DNA of 64,000 nt, taken from positions 2,666,001 through 2,730,000 of the forward strand of contig NZ_CP028475.1 of NCBI RefSeq assembly GCF_003047105.1, written 5' to 3'. Both the position numbers and the translations under genes were made by a program. This DNA is from Celeribacter baekdonensis. Lineage in GTDB: Bacteria; Pseudomonadota; Alphaproteobacteria; Rhodobacterales; Rhodobacteraceae. This document shows positions 20,817 to 29,490 of the stretch, in pieces. The notes beneath the pieces are model-generated. The model ran no database searches, was not told where the DNA came from, and saw nothing but the letters and a program-made list of their open reading frames with translations. Within the stretch, counting starts at the first letter, position 1. Every line of letters starts with the position of its first letter.

Positions 20817-22211
20817 TCATGTGTCAAATCGGGCATTTTCACCCAAAGCCTTGTTTTGTTCCCCCTCTTGAACGCTGATCCGCTCCCTCGGCCAACTCAG
20901 TTCAACGATCGCACCAGACCGACGACCTGCATGCAGGTGGAGGTCGTGGCGGTCCGATCCATTGGCAAACGCAATCTCGGCTCCAGTCCGCTCCAAAAGC
21001 GTTTTGGCAATAAAAAGCCCAAGCCCCATACCCTCATAACCAGGGCGCCGATCAATCTCGCGCTCGGGCCGTCTGCGTCGCATGAAAGGGTCGCCAATCC
21101 GCCCAATCACCGATGTCGGAAATCCAGCTCCGTCATCAATAATCCGAAGCGTGATGGTGCGTGCGTCCCAAGTGACATCAATCCATGCCGTCGTTTCAGA
21201 AAAATCCACCGCATTTTGGACCAGATTGCGCAGCCCGTGAATGATTTCAGGCCGCCGATAAACATAGGGCTGCGATGTCCCATCTTCGCTGCCCAACACC
21301 TCAAGTTTGACGGTTTTTCCCCGCGCGATATGCGGTTGGGCGGCCTCTTCAACCACAGCCTGAAGCGGCGCAAACCGCATATGTAGATCGTCCTTGCCGG
21401 CCTGCCCCATCGAACGCAAGATATCGCGACACCGATCCGCCTGTTCGTTGATCAACTGCGCGTCCTCGCGCAAAACGTCATGGTCTGCCAGATCATCGAC
21501 CAACTCGCTGGACACCAGTTTGATGGTGGCCAGTGGCGTGCCCAATTCATGTGCTGCGGCGGCGATCACCCCACCTAAATCCGTCAGCTTCTGTTCGCGT
21601 GTGAGTGCCATTTGGGTTGCCAAAAGCGCCTCTGACATGGTGTGAATTTCGGAGGCGACTTTCCACGAAAACACCCCCAAGAAGACCACCCCAATTACAA
21701 TCCCTGCCCAGCTCCCGAACAAGAAAATTCTCGGCATACGCAAAATTTCACCGTCTAAAAGCTCTAGGGGGACGTGATAAAGCGCTGCGATGGACACCAA
21801 GGCGATGGCTGCGCCCCCTGTCAGCACCGATGATTTGGGCCGAAGGGCTGAGGCTGAAATCGACACGGGTGCCAAGATCAAGAGCGCGAAGGGATTGTTC
21901 AATCCGCCAGATAGAAATAAAAGTGCCGATAATTGTACGATGTCGAACAGCAACATCAACGTCGCCCCGCGTTCGCTCAATCGGGTGTTTTCTGGGTAAA
22001 TGAACGTGATCACGACATTTAAAATGATCGACGCGCCGATCACAACGGCAAATCCGCCCAGATCAAATTTGAGGTGAAACACCACCATTGCCAGAATGAT
22101 CGTGGCAATTTGCCCTGTGATCGCGATCCAACGCAGTGCCGTGAGGGTTCTCAGGCGAACCCAATTGGATCTGCGCTCTTCGGTGATGAGATCGTCACTA
22201 TTTTCAATCAT
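20817..22211 (-). CDS. regB: Redox-sensing histidine kinase RegB/PrrB
   Basis: Membrane sensor kinase of the global redox system that controls respiration, carbon and nitrogen fixation and, in phototrophs, photosynthesis. The 464-residue protein has about six N-terminal membrane helices with the ubiquinone-binding motif GGLNNPF (residues 102-108). The phospho-accepting His is at 221 in AAAAHELGTPLATIKL. The redox-box cysteine is at 261 in RCRDILRSMG. The ATPase domain carries N and G boxes (LRNLVQNAVDF, IDDGAGFP, GMGLGLFIAKTLLE). It is divergent from senC and regA, as in Rhodobacter. Confidence 0.96.
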   Translation of the reverse strand: MIENSDDLITEERRSNWVRLRTLTALRWIAITGQIATIILAMVVFHLKFDLGGFAVVIGASIILNVVITFIYPENTRLSERGATLMLLFDIVQLSALLFLSGGLNNPFALLILAPVSISASALRPKSSVLTGGAAIALVSIAALYHVPLELLDGEILRMPRIFLFGSWAGIVIGVVFLGVFSWKVASEIHTMSEALLATQMALTREQKLTDLGGVIAAAAHELGTPLATIKLVSSELVDDLADHDVLREDAQLINEQADRCRDILRSMGQAGKDDLHMRFAPLQAVVEEAAQPHIARGKTVKLEVLGSEDGTSQPYVYRRPEIIHGLRNLVQNAVDFSETTAWIDVTWDARTITLRIIDDGAGFPTSVIGRIGDPFMRRRRPEREIDRRPGYEGMGLGLFIAKTLLERTGAEIAFANGSDRHDLHLHAGRRSGAIVELSWPRERISVQEGEQNKALGENARFDT

Positions 22212-22303
22212 TGACAGACTTTTGTTCCAACTGCGGCATTAAACCCCTTGTTAGTCTGTGCTGTTGCACCGATCAATGCGTCGCACACGTGAGGAGAGAA
22301 AAC

Positions 22304-22933
22304 ATGTCGACGAAATCTTTCGCTATTGTCGCTGGTGTCGCCGTTGCCGCCCTATTGGGTGCAAGCGCATGGTATGCCACGCGTCCGGCTGCTGATGATC
22401 AATTTGCCCAATGCCGCGGTTCCGCTGTCAGTGGTGGTGCGGGGTCCATTGGCGGGCCCTTTGAACTTGTGAGCGAAGATGGCGTGACCGTGACCGATCA
22501 AGATGTGTTTACCAAGCCGACGATCCTCTATTTTGGCTATACCTTTTGCCCCGATGTCTGCCCGCTCGACAATGCGCGCAACGCGGATGCCGAGCGCATC
22601 TTGGATGAGCGTGGCTATGACACGCAAACCGCCTTTATCTCCATCGACCCGGACCGCGATACACCTGAGGTGGTCAAAGAGTTCACGGATCTTTTCCATG
22701 AAAACATGATCGGCATGACCGGTTCTCCTGAGCAGGTGAAAGCCGCCTCTATGGCTTACAAAACCTACTACAAGAAACAAGAAGAGGGCGATCCGGAGTA
22801 TTACCTCGTGGATCATTCGACCTTCACCTATTTGGTCTTCCCAGAAATTGGGTTTGTCGATTTCTTCAAACGTGATGACACACCAGAGCAGATGGCGGAT
22901 CGTGTGGCCTGTTTTATTGATGCGGCTAAATAG
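22304..22933 (+). CDS. senC: SCO1/SenC/PrrC-family copper chaperone
   Basis: Membrane-anchored periplasmic thioredoxin-fold protein that helps deliver copper to cytochrome c oxidase. It often sits between regB and regA and may modulate RegB signalling. I chose the ATG at 22304, preceded by GGAG (22293-22296), which gives 209 residues starting with a membrane anchor (SFAIVAGVAVAALLGASAW). The copper-binding cysteines are at 82 and 86 (FCPDVCP), and the conserved His is in VDHSTFTYLV. An upstream in-frame start would put a cysteine-rich leader before the anchor and lacks a good ribosome-binding site. Confidence 0.93.
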   Translation: MSTKSFAIVAGVAVAALLGASAWYATRPAADDQFAQCRGSAVSGGAGSIGGPFELVSEDGVTVTDQDVFTKPTILYFGYTFCPDVCPLDNARNADAERILDERGYDTQTAFISIDPDRDTPEVVKEFTDLFHENMIGMTGSPEQVKAASMAYKTYYKKQEEGDPEYYLVDHSTFTYLVFPEIGFVDFFKRDDTPEQMADRVACFIDAAK

Positions 22934-23021
22934 AACGCAGGGTAGAAATTGACCCGCCGCCATCCGCGCTCTAGGTTGATACGAATTCAAATAATCACGC
23001 ATATTGGCGCAAGGGGGTCCC

Positions 23022-23576
23022 ATGACCGGGGATGAAATGATGGACTTGGGAGTGGACAAGTCGCTGTTGCTGGTCGATGACGACGAACCGTTTTTGCGTC
23101 GTTTGGCGCGGGCCATGGAAAAGCGCGGCTTTGACGTTGAAATGGCGGGTTCTGTCGCGGCTGGAAAAGCCATCGCCACCGCCCGCCCGCCCGCCTATGC
23201 TGTGGTTGACCTTCGGCTTGAGGATGGCAACGGGCTTGATGTGGTTGAGGTGCTGCGTGAAAAACGCCCCGACAGCCGGATCGTTGTCTTGACCGGATAT
23301 GGCGCGATCGCCACCGCTGTGGCGGCTGTCAAAATCGGTGCCACGGATTATCTGTCAAAACCCGCCGATGCCAATGACATCGTCAATGCGCTTTTGGCCA
23401 ATGGGGATGCCCTGCCCCCTCCTCCGGAAAACCCAATGTCGGCAGATCGGGTGCGTTGGGAACATATCCAACGCGTCTATGAGCTTTGTGATCGCAACGT
23501 GTCCGAGACGGCGCGACGCCTCAATATGCACCGACGCACTTTGCAGCGCATTTTGGCCAAGCGCAGCCCGCGCTAA
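23022..23576 (+). CDS. regA: Redox response regulator RegA/PrrA/ActR
   Basis: Response regulator phosphorylated by RegB. From the ATG at 23022 (preceded by AAGGGGG at 23011-23017) it has 184 residues, the usual length. The phosphorylated Asp is at 63 (AVVDLRLEDGNG), with the acidic pocket LLLVDDDEPF and the conserved Lys in YLSKPADAND. The C-terminal Fis-type helix-turn-helix is NVSETARRLNMHRRTLQRIL. A TTG 18 bases upstream is a less likely start. Confidence 0.96.
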   Translation: MTGDEMMDLGVDKSLLLVDDDEPFLRRLARAMEKRGFDVEMAGSVAAGKAIATARPPAYAVVDLRLEDGNGLDVVEVLREKRPDSRIVVLTGYGAIATAVAAVKIGATDYLSKPADANDIVNALLANGDALPPPPENPMSADRVRWEHIQRVYELCDRNVSETARRLNMHRRTLQRILAKRSPR

Positions 23577-23605
23577 CGCGAAGCTATTGAGGCAATAAGA
23601 CTTAG

Positions 23606-23632
23606 AAAGACCTGCTTGGGCGGGTCTTTTTT
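23606..23632 (+). terminator. Rho-independent terminator after regA
   Basis: Hairpin with AAAGACC (23607-23613) pairing with GGTCTTT (23623-23629) around a short loop, followed by a run of T residues. It lies 30 bases after the regA stop and touches the stop codon of the convergent LysR gene. Confidence 0.8.
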
Positions 23633-24527
23633 ATGGCTTGGATTGTGGCCCCAAGGTCTTGAGCCAGTCAATGAACAGCCGGGTCGAGGTCCGTTGCGGG
23701 CCTTTGGGTGTGACCGCGAAATAGGAAAAATCGGCGTCAATTTCAAAAGGCACATGCAAAAGTGCGCCGGAGGCAAGGTCATCACTCACCGCGATTTCAG
23801 ACACAAAGGTCACCCCTAATCCACGCACGACGGCTTGCACTGCATCGGATTGCCCCTCGATAAAAATTGCCGGTGCTTTGTGGCCATCGACGCCACCCTT
23901 TTTCATGTAAGCCAAATCTTGGCTATGCGCCTGCGATCTAATCCAAGGCATTGCCTCCAAAGGAAGATTGTTTACGTCCCCACCGTATTTGGCGACCAAA
24001 ATCGGACTGGCAACAAGGATGAATCTCGTCTCCCAAAGCAATTCAACATCTACGTCCGGCCAATTGCCCGACCCAGACCGGATGCCAACATCAAATTGCC
24101 GCCGCTTCAGGTCGTCAACCGTGCCGGACGGGGTCAGGGAAACGGGAATATTCGGGTGTGCATCCCAAAATTGACCAAGACGCGGAATGATAAACGCGTA
24201 GGACAAAGCGGGCGTACAGGTGACCCGAAGCCCGCGCGAGCGTGGCCCATTGCGTAGGCGCTCGATGCCCTGTGCAATCGTCGAAAATCCTTCGCCCAAA
24301 GTCTCGGCCAATTGCGCGCCCGCTTCAGTCAGCGCCATCCCCCGCCCCTCTCGCTGGACAAGTGCCACACCAAGCTCTTTTTCAAGCGCGCGCACCTGCT
24401 GCGTGACTGCCGCATGGGTCACATTGAGCGCACGCCCGGCGGCGGTAAAACCACCCAGCCGCGCTGTCGCCTCAAAGGCGCGCAGCGTGGAGAGGGAAGG
24501 TATTTGGCGCCAGTCAATGTCGATCAT
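23631..24527 (-). CDS. LysR-family transcriptional regulator (GcvA-like)
   Basis: A 298-residue LysR regulator with the N-terminal winged helix-turn-helix (LRAFEATARLGGFTAAGRAL, NVTHAAVTQQVRALEKELG) and a substrate-binding domain typical of the GcvA branch (VTCTPALSYAFIIPRLGQFW, FDVGIRSGSGNWPDVDVELL). It faces away from a 68-residue open frame (24625) across a 97-base gap where its operator would be expected. The target genes cannot be told from the sequence. Confidence 0.88.
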   Translation of the reverse strand: MIDIDWRQIPSLSTLRAFEATARLGGFTAAGRALNVTHAAVTQQVRALEKELGVALVQREGRGMALTEAGAQLAETLGEGFSTIAQGIERLRNGPRSRGLRVTCTPALSYAFIIPRLGQFWDAHPNIPVSLTPSGTVDDLKRRQFDVGIRSGSGNWPDVDVELLWETRFILVASPILVAKYGGDVNNLPLEAMPWIRSQAHSQDLAYMKKGGVDGHKAPAIFIEGQSDAVQAVVRGLGVTFVSEIAVSDDLASGALLHVPFEIDADFSYFAVTPKGPQRTSTRLFIDWLKTLGPQSKP

Positions 24528-24624
24528 GTGTAATTACAGCTTACATGTTAAAAGAATCGTTGAGTCGCGATATGGCTCTATAGGAGCTAAACACGGATCA
24601 TACCCAAAGATTTGGAGAGATCAA

Positions 24625-24831
24625 ATGTTACAGATTGTTGCGACCGATATGATGCGTCAGCCAGAGGTGACGCCAGAGATTCAGCATCTGCGCGCCCACA
24701 TGGAACGTCAGCACGCTGAATCCCAAGCCGCACGTGCCGCATGGTTCGCAGAGCTTCAGGCTTGGGTCGGAAAATTAGGCTTTGTGTCTCGGCTTAAAGC
24801 GCGGCCATCAATTCGGCGTGTCGCGCCGTAA
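24625..24831 (+). CDS. Small protein of unknown function (68 residues)
   Basis: Open frame with an ATG at 24625 preceded by TTTGGAGAGA (24611-24620), a good ribosome-binding site. The 68-residue product is rich in Gln, Arg and Ala, likely helical in the middle (HLRAHMERQHAESQAARAAWF) and basic at the C terminus. No membrane segment or known motif. It is divergent from the LysR gene, so LysR may control it. The last 38 bases overlap the 3' end of the convergent HD-domain gene. I do not recognise the family. Confidence 0.55.
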   Translation: MLQIVATDMMRQPEVTPEIQHLRAHMERQHAESQAARAAWFAELQAWVGKLGFVSRLKARPSIRRVAP

Positions 24832-25384
24832 AGGCTGTGCGCGCATAGATCGGCGGTCGCAGGTGAATCCGCAGATCGCGCACCAAATCAGGGTCCATTT
24901 TACCAAAAAGCTTATTGCCTTCTTCAATAGAAAACCCGGCGATTTGTGTCGCTTCGAGCCAAGCAGAGACCTTATCCGCCTGTTTGATCTTTTTCTTAAT
25001 TGTCACAGGGATTTTCGCGGGCAACCCAAATCGAATGTGAATGGCTGCGGTGAGGCGTTCGTCCAACTCACCATAGTTCGGCCCAACAGCGGCCTTCACG
25101 GGTGAGATCATATCGCCGATGACATACTCTGGCGCGTCATGCAAAAGGGCTGCCAGTTGCCACTTGACTGGCTCTGACGGGTAAAGTTTGCGAAAAATCT
25201 CCTCGACCAAGACTGAATGTTCGGCCACGGAATAGGCAAAATCACCGCGTGTTTGCCCGTTCCAGCGCGCCACAAAGGCCAGCCCATGGGCAATATCTTC
25301 GATTTCTATATCCATTGGAGTGGGGTCCAAAAGATCAAGTCTCCGACCCGATAACATCCGTTGCCACGCGCGTGGTTGAGCCAT
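24794..25384 (-). CDS. HD-domain phosphohydrolase (YfbR/5'-deoxynucleotidase-like)
   Basis: Metal-dependent phosphohydrolase of 196 residues from the ATG at 25384. The HD residues are visible in YSVAEHSVLVEEIF and ALLHDAPEYVIGDMISPVK, and the pattern matches the YfbR-like group that dephosphorylates deoxynucleoside 5'-monophosphates. A start at 25429 would add 15 residues without a clear benefit. It is divergent from ahcY and overlaps the small 24625 open frame at their 3' ends. Confidence 0.85.
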   Translation of the reverse strand: MAQPRAWQRMLSGRRLDLLDPTPMDIEIEDIAHGLAFVARWNGQTRGDFAYSVAEHSVLVEEIFRKLYPSEPVKWQLAALLHDAPEYVIGDMISPVKAAVGPNYGELDERLTAAIHIRFGLPAKIPVTIKKKIKQADKVSAWLEATQIAGFSIEEGNKLFGKMDPDLVRDLRIHLRPPIYARTAFTARHAELMAAL

Positions 25385-25480
25385 GGTTGCCTCATATGTG
25401 TTTGGCCCTAGGTAGCGTCTGAGCGGCACAGTTTCTATGATTTTTGTCGACTTAACCGGAAATCAATGCCTCTGCGTTGT

Positions 25481-25541
25481 AAGGAGAGCGTCAAGCTGGT
25501 AACCAGCGCTCAAATTAACCGTATTTATGCAGGAGCCAAAG
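25481..25541 (+). promoter_or_regulatory. Structured 5' leader of ahcY with mutually exclusive pairings
   Basis: A hairpin has inner stem GCTGG (25495-25499)/CCAGC (25503-25507) and outer stem GAGC (25486-25489)/GCTC (25508-25511). The same GCTC can instead pair with GAGC (25533-25536), which is inside the ribosome-binding site AGGAG (25531-25535). The two pairings exclude each other, as in translational riboswitches. Between them lies the segment ATTAACCGTATT, which resembles the first loop of the SAM-II riboswitch as I remember it. A role in sensing S-adenosylmethionine or S-adenosylhomocysteine is an inference. Confidence 0.4.
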
Positions 25542-26933
25542 ATGGGCACCGATTACATCGTGAAAGATATCGCGCTCGCCGCTTTTGGGCGCAAAGAGTT
25601 GGATATCGCAGAGACCGAAATGCCGGGCCTGATGGCGTTGCGCGAGGAATTTGGCGCAAGCAAGCCGCTCAAAGGGTCCCGTATTGTTGGCTCGCTGCAC
25701 ATGACGATCCAGACTGCTGTGTTGATCGAAACGCTCGTGGCGCTTGGTGCCGATGTGCGCTGGGCCTCGTGCAATATTTTCTCAACGCAGGACCATGCAG
25801 CGGCGGCCATTGCTGAGGCGGGCGTGCCGGTATTTGCCATCAAAGGTCAGTCTTTGGTTGAGCATTGGGACTACCTCGACCGTTCCTTCCAATTCCCGGA
25901 GGGGCCGAACCTGATTTTGGACGATGGTGGGGATGCGACGCTTTACGTTCTGTTGGGTGCGCGCGTTGAGGCGGGTGAAACCGATCTGATCGAAGTGCCG
26001 ACCTCTGAGGAAGAAGTCGCAGTTTTTGCCCAGATCAAAAAACGCATGAAAGAGAGCCCGGGCTGGTTCACCAAAATGCGTGGTCAGATTGTTGGCGTTT
26101 CCGAGGAGACAACCACAGGCGTCCATCGTCTTTATGATCTGGTGAAAAAAGGCCAACTCCCCTTCCCGGCGATCAACGTGAATGACTCGGTGACCAAATC
26201 CAAATTCGACAACAAATATGGCTGTAAAGAGAGCCTTGTGGATGGCATCCGCCGCGCGACCGATACGATGATGGCCGGCAAAGTGGCCGTTGTTTGTGGC
26301 TATGGCGATGTGGGTAAAGGCTCCTCCGCCTCGTTGCGTGGAGCAGGCGCGCGGGTGAAAGTCACCGAGGTTGATCCGATCTGCGCGCTTCAGGCTGCTA
26401 TGGATGGGTTTGAGGTGGTTGTGCTTGAGGATGTTGTTGGTGACGCCGACATTTTCATCACCACCACGGGCAACAAAGACGTCATCCGCATCGAGCATAT
26501 GCGCGCAATGAAAGACATGGCCATTGTTGGAAACATTGGCCATTTCGACAATGAAATCCAAGTTGCTGCGCTTAAAAACCACAAATGGACGAACATCAAA
26601 GATCAGGTCGACATGATCGAAATGCCGTCCGGTGCGCGTCTCATTCTGTTGTCTGAAGGCCGCCTTTTGAACCTTGGCAACGCGACGGGCCACCCGTCCT
26701 TTGTGATGTCCGCCTCCTTCACCAACCAGGTGTTGGCGCAGATTGAGCTTTGGACCAATGGCGACACCTATGAGAACCAAGTTTACATTTTGCCGAAACA
26801 TCTTGATGAAAAAGTGGCACGCCTGCACCTTGCTCGTATCGGCGTGAAACTCACTGAGCTTTCGAAAGACCAGGCGGATTACATCGGTGTGACTGTCGAA
26901 GGTCCGTTTAAGCCCGAGCATTACCGCTACTGA
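25542..26933 (+). CDS. ahcY: S-adenosylhomocysteine hydrolase
   Basis: Reversible hydrolysis of S-adenosylhomocysteine to adenosine and homocysteine in the activated methyl cycle. From the ATG at 25542 it has 463 residues. The ATG at 25527 overlaps the ribosome-binding site AGGAG and is rejected. Conserved features include [28 protein letters not shown], the NAD-binding [15 protein letters not shown] and the C-terminal KPEHYRY signature. The many methyl transfers make this a housekeeping enzyme. Confidence 0.97.
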   Translation: MGTDYIVKDIALAAFGRKELDIAETEMPGLMALREEFGASKPLKGSRIVGSLHMTIQTAVLIETLVALGADVRWASCNIFSTQDHAAAAIAEAGVPVFAIKGQSLVEHWDYLDRSFQFPEGPNLILDDGGDATLYVLLGARVEAGETDLIEVPTSEEEVAVFAQIKKRMKESPGWFTKMRGQIVGVSEETTTGVHRLYDLVKKGQLPFPAINVNDSVTKSKFDNKYGCKESLVDGIRRATDTMMAGKVAVVCGYGDVGKGSSASLRGAGARVKVTEVDPICALQAAMDGFEVVVLEDVVGDADIFITTTGNKDVIRIEHMRAMKDMAIVGNIGHFDNEIQVAALKNHKWTNIKDQVDMIEMPSGARLILLSEGRLLNLGNATGHPSFVMSASFTNQVLAQIELWTNGDTYENQVYILPKHLDEKVARLHLARIGVKLTELSKDQADYIGVTVEGPFKPEHYRY

Positions 26934-26955
26934 GGCCAAACATAAAAGCAAGACA

Positions 26956-26985
26956 GAAACCGCTCATGGAAACATGGGCGGTTTC
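26956..26985 (+). terminator. Terminator-like hairpin after ahcY
   Basis: GAAACCGC (26956-26963) pairs with GCGGTTTC (26978-26985), with a further CATG/CATG match inside. It lies 23 bases after the ahcY stop. The following T tract is weak (ATTATG), so termination may be partial. Confidence 0.6.
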
Positions 26986-27105
26986 ATTATGAGTTCATCC
27001 GCCAAATTTTCCCTTTTTAAAGCGCTGTGATCCCATTAGGCTTTGCCCGAGCCTCCGTTAGGTTCTGAAATAACGACATAACACTTTGAATGGTGGGAGA
27101 ATAAA

Positions 27106-27447
27106 ATGGGAAAACGTGACGATCTGATCGCCAAATACGCAGAGGATCTGAAATCCAAATGCGGCGTCGAACCTGACATGGATTTGTTGACCAAGGTGAC
27201 CATTGGTTGCGGGCCTGCGATCTACAAAGAAGATGCGTCCACAGTTGCAGCTTCGCAAGACGGCGAACTGGAAACGGTCAAAACCAATTTTCTCATGAAA
27301 AAACTTGGCCTCGCAGATAGCCCCGAGCTTATGGATGCGATCAATGTTGTGATCGACACATACGGTCGTTCTGAGCGCAACAAATATCGCGCCGTTTTCT
27401 ACTACATGCTCGTCAAGCATTTTGGCAAAGAAGCCGTCTATAGCTGA
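27106..27447 (+). CDS. DUF2853 family protein
   Basis: A 113-residue acidic, mostly helical protein beginning GKRDDLIAKYAEDLKSKCG and containing TYGRSERNKYRAVFYYMLVKHF near the end, which matches DUF2853 in size and motifs. No function is established. It is preceded by GGTGGGAGAA (27091-27100) and followed by its own terminator, so it is monocistronic. Confidence 0.85.
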   Translation: MGKRDDLIAKYAEDLKSKCGVEPDMDLLTKVTIGCGPAIYKEDASTVAASQDGELETVKTNFLMKKLGLADSPELMDAINVVIDTYGRSERNKYRAVFYYMLVKHFGKEAVYS

Positions 27448-27466
27448 TCTTGTTTAGATCTATTGA

Positions 27467-27497
27467 GAGCCGCCTCGATTGTTCGGGGCGGTTTTGT
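27467..27497 (+). terminator. Terminator after the DUF2853 gene
   Basis: CCGCC and GGCGG arms around a short loop, followed by TTTTG. It starts about 20 bases after the DUF2853 stop. Confidence 0.65.
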
Positions 27498-27579
27498 ATT
27501 GGGCTCAGCTCACTCAAGTTAATCGGAGGTTTCAAAATCTGATTCAACCCTAGCTACTTCGGATTTGCGGTGAATCGCC

Positions 27580-27699
27580 AAAACCCCTAGGTTGAATACA
27601 CGGACCAGGACGGACCGGACCTTATATCGAACACGTGTGGTGCCTAAGGGAGCACGTGGGGTGGTGGAGGGTCCCGGGGGTCGGGGCCCTCCTTTTTAT
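27580..27699 (+). ncRNA. Candidate small RNA with strong terminator
   Basis: The gap between the DUF2853 and EVE genes has no credible open frame but is highly structured. It holds two copies of ACGGACC with an extra GGACC (about 27600-27620). A palindromic CACGTG pair encloses GTGC/GCAC around the loop CTAAGGGA (about 27631-27658). It ends in a strong terminator with GGAGGG (27666-27671) pairing with CCCTCC (27687-27692) followed by TTTTT. The preceding gene already has its own terminator, so this second one suggests a separate transcript. I could not match it to SRP, 6S, tmRNA or RNase P RNA. The 5' end is a guess. Confidence 0.45.
27664..27699 (+). terminator. Strong terminator of the candidate small RNA
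   Basis: GGAGGG (27666-27671) and CCCTCC (27687-27692) form a GC-rich stem with further internal CCC/GGG pairing, followed by five T residues (27693-27697). Confidence 0.75.
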
Positions 27700-27744
27700 T
27701 GAAATTTCTCGTTGAAACGGTGCTAGATCAATTTGATCAAAGCA

Positions 27745-28167
27745 TTAGGCCGGATCGGTGTCCCCTAGCTCACAGACAATAGCCCATTCCGCCTCCGACA
27801 CCGGTTGCACGGAAAGCCGTGTGTTGTTGACCAAAACCATCTCGGATAGACGCGGATCGGCCTTGCACATGGCGAGAGTCACGGGCGTATTAAAGGGACG
27901 CACCGCTTTAATGTCGACGCAGTCCCACCGTTCATCGTCGGTTGTGCTGTCTGGATGCGCAAGCGCGCAGACCTCAACAATCCCAACGACCTCTTTTTCT
28001 GCGCGCGAGTGGTAGAAAAAACCGCGATCGCCCAGTTTCATCGCACGCATGTTGTTGCGGGCTTGATAGTTGCGCACGCCATTCCATTCCTCGCCAGCGT
28101 CACCTTTGGCAACCTGTTGATCCCAGGACCAAACTTCCGCTTCGGATTTAAAAAGCCAATATACCAT
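27745..28167 (-). CDS. EVE domain protein
   Basis: A 140-residue EVE/PUA-like protein starting at the ATG at 28167 (MVYWLFKSEAEVWSWDQQV). The conserved segments WNGVRNYQARNNMRAM and RGFFYHSRAEKEVVGIVEV are intact. EVE domains bind modified bases in DNA or RNA; the target here is unknown. Its start overlaps the stop of the YciI gene by one base (TAATG), so they are translationally coupled. Confidence 0.9.
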   Translation of the reverse strand: MVYWLFKSEAEVWSWDQQVAKGDAGEEWNGVRNYQARNNMRAMKLGDRGFFYHSRAEKEVVGIVEVCALAHPDSTTDDERWDCVDIKAVRPFNTPVTLAMCKADPRLSEMVLVNNTRLSVQPVSEAEWAIVCELGDTDPA

Positions 28168-28439
28168 TAGCCAATCACCTTGTTCCAAGCTTCAATCCGT
28201 ACATCTGCAAACAGCCCGGCTTTGGCATAGGGATCATTTGCAGCCCAAGAATTTGCGGCCTCAAGATCGTCGACTTCGATGATCACCAGTGAGCCACACA
28301 TCTTGCCGTCTGTGTCCAAAAATGGCCCGGCCTGCTCAACCACGCCGCAGGATTTCAAATAGGCCACGTGATCCTGGCGCGTTTCGGTACGAATGTGAAG
28401 CGAACCGGGTTTGTCGGTGCAAATGACAGCGTATTTCAT
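28167..28439 (-). CDS. YciI family protein
   Basis: A 90-residue ferredoxin-like alpha-beta protein of the YCII family, with the conserved His in RTETRQDHVAYLKSCG and the Asp in SWAANDPYAKAGLF. Members are small, often of unknown function; some have a His-Asp pair that suggests catalysis. Part of a gpsA-yciI-EVE unit, with three bases between gpsA and this gene. Confidence 0.9.
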   Translation of the reverse strand: MKYAVICTDKPGSLHIRTETRQDHVAYLKSCGVVEQAGPFLDTDGKMCGSLVIIEVDDLEAANSWAANDPYAKAGLFADVRIEAWNKVIG

Positions 28440-28442
28440 GGG

Positions 28443-29438
28443 TTACTCCCTTTTGAGTGGACGGGAGAGCAACACCTCTACCGCTGCAGAAATCGAAATG
28501 TGACCATCCAAAATCTGTGTGATGGTCGTTGTGATGGGCATATCTAGGTCTAAGGTGCGCGCAAGATGCACGACAGCCCTGGCTGTCGCCACCCCTTCGA
28601 CAGTAACGGTCGGGTCAACCGTGGCGCCTGTCCCAAGTTTAAAGCCGTGCGAAAAGTTGCGCGATTTCTCAGACGTGCAGGTCAACACAAGGTCGCCAAA
28701 TCCTGAAAGCCCTGAAAGCGTGGCAGGATCAGCCCCGACACGGGCCGCAAGCCGCTGCATTTCGGCAAAGCCACGCGTCATCAGCGCAGCACGCGCACTT
28801 TCGCCAAGCCCGGCCCCGATGGCGAGACCGCAAGCAATGGCAATCACATTCTTTAATGCCCCACCAAACTCGACTCCAACCGGATCAAGGCTCGAATACA
28901 GGCGGATGTTGTCGGTGGTCAAAACAGATTGTAGCGCCTCAACCACCCCCTTGTCGCGCGCGGCAAGGGTCAATGCGGTGGGCAAGCCCTCAGCGATATC
29001 GACAGCAAAGGAGGGGCCGGACAGAATGGCCAACTGCGCCTCTGGCACCACGTCCTCAAGAACAGCCAGAGGGCCACGATCAGATTTAAGATCAATCCCC
29101 TTACAGCACGCAATAAGGCTTTTACGCCGGATTAGGCTCTTATTTTGGGTCGCGAAATCCGCCAGCTGTTGCATGGGAACGGCCAAAAGAAGGATGGGCG
29201 CTTTGCAGGCCAGAGGTAAATCAGACGTGACACTCAGGCGGGATGGAAAGGATTTCCCCGGCAAGCGGCCAAGGTTTTCGCGAGCGGATTGCATGGATGA
29301 AGCGGCGTCAGTGGAGCGCGCCCAAAGGGTGACAGGCTTCCCCGATCGCGCAAGAGAAATAGCCAAAGCCGTCCCAAATGCACCTGCGCCGAGCACAGAG
29401 ATTTGATCCTGGTGTCGCATTTCCTCAGCCAGCCGCAT
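28443..29438 (-). CDS. gpsA: NAD(P)-dependent glycerol-3-phosphate dehydrogenase
   Basis: Makes sn-glycerol 3-phosphate for phospholipid synthesis. The 331-residue protein has the nucleotide-binding loop SVLGAGAFGTALAISLA, the catalytic Lys in GGALKNVIAIACGLAIG and the segment LSGLSGFGDLVLTCTS. I kept the start at 29438 because GGAGGG lies six bases upstream. A start at 29420 has its GAGG only two bases away. The gene is divergent from hemD with a gap of about 50 bases. Confidence 0.95.
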   Translation of the reverse strand: MRLAEEMRHQDQISVLGAGAFGTALAISLARSGKPVTLWARSTDAASSMQSARENLGRLPGKSFPSRLSVTSDLPLACKAPILLLAVPMQQLADFATQNKSLIRRKSLIACCKGIDLKSDRGPLAVLEDVVPEAQLAILSGPSFAVDIAEGLPTALTLAARDKGVVEALQSVLTTDNIRLYSSLDPVGVEFGGALKNVIAIACGLAIGAGLGESARAALMTRGFAEMQRLAARVGADPATLSGLSGFGDLVLTCTSEKSRNFSHGFKLGTGATVDPTVTVEGVATARAVVHLARTLDLDMPITTTITQILDGHISISAAVEVLLSRPLKRE

Positions 29439-29490
29439 CGGTCGCCCTCCGTTGAGCGTTGTTCTGATGTCTTTTGGGAGGTATCACCGA

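Noticed and set aside
27580..27699. SRP RNA, 6S RNA or tmRNA at the structured gap
   Set aside because: None of the conserved cores (for example the SRP GGAAGGAAGCAGCC-type loop) is present.
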